Positions 63,944 through 64,000 of a stretch of 64,000 bases of DNA are shown here, piece after piece. The notes beneath the pieces were generated by a model that saw only the letters and a program-made list of their open reading frames with translations, was not told where the DNA came from and ran no database searches. Within the stretch, counting starts at the first letter, position 1. The number at the start of each line of letters is the position of its first letter. Location: the NCBI RefSeq assembly GCF_035582795.1, contig NC_134371.1, positions 50,819,001 through 50,883,000 of the forward strand. Reading direction: 5' to 3'. This stretch comes from Mycteria americana (lineage: Eukaryota; Chordata; Aves; Ciconiiformes; Ciconiidae). Position numbers and translations under genes: made by a program.

Positions 63944-64000
63944 CTGCACAAAATGGAAGACAACAGTGAGCAATAACCTCCGTAAACATTAACTTGTAAT
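63944..64000 (-). other. RDH8-like intron, runs off right edge
   Basis: Polypyrimidine and acceptor sequence upstream of the NAG exon on the minus strand. The donor and 5' exons of the gene are outside the window. Confidence 0.8.

Noticed and set aside
1-64000. CRISPR arrays, operons, phage or insertion sequences
   Set aside because: Exon-intron structure, CpG islands and the DR1-FNBP1L neighbourhood show vertebrate nuclear DNA. No regularly spaced repeats or bacterial-type genes are present.

Overview
The window is ordinary vertebrate nuclear DNA: genes split into short exons with GT-AG (once GC-AG) boundaries, long AT-rich introns and two unmethylated-type CpG islands. Few interspersed repeats can be recognised and introns are moderate in size, with frequent A/C-rich low-complexity tracts. 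This fits a bird best (another sauropsid is possible); the species cannot be named from sequence alone. I found no prokaryotic, viral or novel multi-gene system.

Three protein-coding genes lie in tandem, all on the minus strand. (1) FNBP1L (Toca-1, an F-BAR actin regulator): exon 1 at 33220-33243 inside a CpG island (about 32580-33870), then a 29.5 kb intron, exon 2 at 3601-3716, and the start of intron 2 running off the left edge. (2) DR1 (NC2-beta): complete, three coding exons at 56539-56758, 50732-50895 and 47283-47429 that join in frame to 176 codons; its CpG-island promoter is at about 56500-57480 and its 3'UTR extends left of 47283. (3) A retinol dehydrogenase 8-like short-chain dehydrogenase: its last four coding exons at 63764-63943, 62563-62656, 60642-60825 and 59494-59727 join in frame; the 5' end with the Rossmann glycine motif lies beyond the right edge.

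DR1 followed by FNBP1L in the same orientation matches the human 1p22 order. The RDH8-like gene immediately upstream of DR1 does not match human, where RDH8 is on chromosome 19. The three genes have unrelated roles (membrane curvature and actin; transcriptional repression; retinoid or steroid redox) and show no sign of working together.

The rest is intron and intergenic sequence. It holds homopolymer runs (including 29 consecutive G at 15461), a small array of repeats carrying polyadenylation hexamers near 18.8 kb, and several short tandem duplications. The most interesting details are the apparent GC-AG intron of the RDH8-like gene, which has a U-rich stretch just after the weak donor, and the extra RDH8-like gene beside DR1. 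Most long open frames, including the 487-codon frame across the FNBP1L CpG island, look like chance readings of GC-rich or AT-rich DNA.
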